Of a DNA stretch of 64,000 nt, positions 62,963 through 64,000 are shown piece by piece; the first letter of the stretch is position 1; every line of letters begins with the position of its first letter. A model generated the notes under the pieces. The model was not told the origin of the DNA and searched no databases. It saw only the letters and a program-made list of their open reading frames with translations. The position numbers and the translations under genes were made by a program. Origin of the DNA: Sipunculus nudus (Eukaryota > Annelida > Sipuncula > Golfingiida > Sipunculidae); assembly GCA_026874595.1 (NCBI GenBank), contig CM049313.1:75384659-75448658 (forward strand), read 5' to 3'.

Positions 62963-63689
62963 GGCATCTTATGAGATCCTCAGCATTCGCAAGTTACGAA
63001 GTGCAACCCTTCGGCCTTTCCGCATAAATAATGTACTAGTCAAACGTCCCTACATGATTCATCCCACCGACAGCAATATTTAGGTGATGCTTATTTTCTT
63101 TAATGCTGTGTGATCGCAGCTTTAGAGCGCCCTCAAATGCTGAATAAAAGTTGTTTTCTTGATTTATTTTCAAAATATTTCTAGAAAAAAATACATTTGG
63201 TCGCTTGTAGTAAGCACTATTAGTAAACTGGTTAGGCAAATTTCGAAGTAGAACTATACATTTGTCATATATTCTTATTTGAATATTACATATTTCATTG
63301 TATAGGCCATGGACTTATCGTCCAAAAGTGATACAAGGACAGTAAAATTAGTTTTTCTTCAGAAAACACGTCTTAAATTGTCCTTCAATCTACCAATGAG
63401 AACAGACGAACACGTCACTCATCAGTTAATTGGCTCTGGCAAATATTACAAAACGCTTGTTGGTCCTTAACTCACGTAATTTAAGAAAAAAAGACATCAG
63501 CGGATCAGATTATTATAATCGATTTTAACACATGTCGTTAAGTGCAGTTTTGCCACTCAGTCAACCAATAAATCAGAGGGTTTTCAGGTTTCGACATAAC
63601 GGAAACCCTGCTTGCGCATAATGTGTTGTGGTCTGGTCTTCCGGAGCGCAGGGTTGCATGCGTAACTGTTAATTCTTGGGTTGGCGACT
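62963..63689 (+). other. No gene recognised
   Basis: AT-rich sequence with nothing supportable. Confidence 0.45.
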
Positions 63690-64000
63690 TTTTGAGATTA
63701 TTAAACTTCTGTGTTCTCTCATTCCTCTTCGCAACCTCTTCTCTTCCGCTCATTTCTCCCGTCTTTTCTACGTATTATTCTCCTCTTTTCTCTTTTCATC
63801 TTTTCTTTTTTTCTCTTTTCCCTCTCATTTTTATTTTCCTCTTTCTTTTTTTTCTCTTTTCTTCTTTATCTTGTTTCCTGATTTATGTTTTCCTCTTAAA
63901 CTGTTTTCACTTTTCTCATTCCCGCTTTAACTCTTTTCCTCTTTACTTAATTCGGCTTTACGGCTTTATGTTTCCTTTTCACTCTTTATCTCTTTTTTTC
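63690..64000. repeat. Polypyrimidine (CTTTT-rich) tract at window end
   Basis: Almost pure C/T on the plus strand, in irregular TTTTCTC and TTCCTC words, continuing to the window edge. Confidence 0.85.

Overview
The window reads as nuclear DNA of an animal. Coding exons are short, bounded by GT-AG introns and widely spaced in AT-rich sequence full of transposon relics and microsatellites. I infer a mollusc, most likely a bivalve, because the dominant repeats (Helentron-like elements, some with a tandem-repeat core) resemble the 'pearl' type known from bivalves. No species call is possible from the sequence alone. There is no bacterial operon, CRISPR array or prokaryotic mobile element.

Positions 1-22160 hold most of one gene on the minus strand. 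It is an orthologue of AGGF1 (angiogenic factor with G-patch and FHA domains 1). Eight exons with mutually consistent phases can be read, from the start codon at 21951 to a donor at 2965. They give an N-terminal coiled coil, an aromatic OCRE region, a basic then acidic linker, and an FHA domain. The C-terminal G-patch exons must lie left of the window. The introns are packed with non-autonomous elements of three families, named here A, B and C. C is nested inside a copy of A and carries eight tandem units of about 338 bp. A 1.43-kb terminal-inverted-repeat transposon is nested inside a copy of B in intron 1.

Positions 22160-34350 have no recognisable gene. They hold a TTAA-bounded DNA transposon (26735-27697), two further MITE-like elements, and a 0.76-kb interrupted AGC/AGT microsatellite.

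At 34359-34681 there is a TATA box, a 5' UTR and a first coding exon on the plus strand. It encodes a signal peptide of 28 codons and ends at a strong donor. This is the start of a secreted or membrane protein gene whose remaining exons I could not identify. The rest of the window may be its first intron.

Positions 34700-64000 are non-coding as far as I can tell. They contain a 55-bp satellite interrupted by a retroposon-like unit, three of the four copies of a tRNA-like element with short inverted ends, a Harbinger-type MITE (58231-58565), a GC-rich 1,017-bp TTAA element with a TATA box and short lysine-rich ORF (61946-62962), and several microsatellites. Families A, B and C are seen only in the AGGF1 third of the window.
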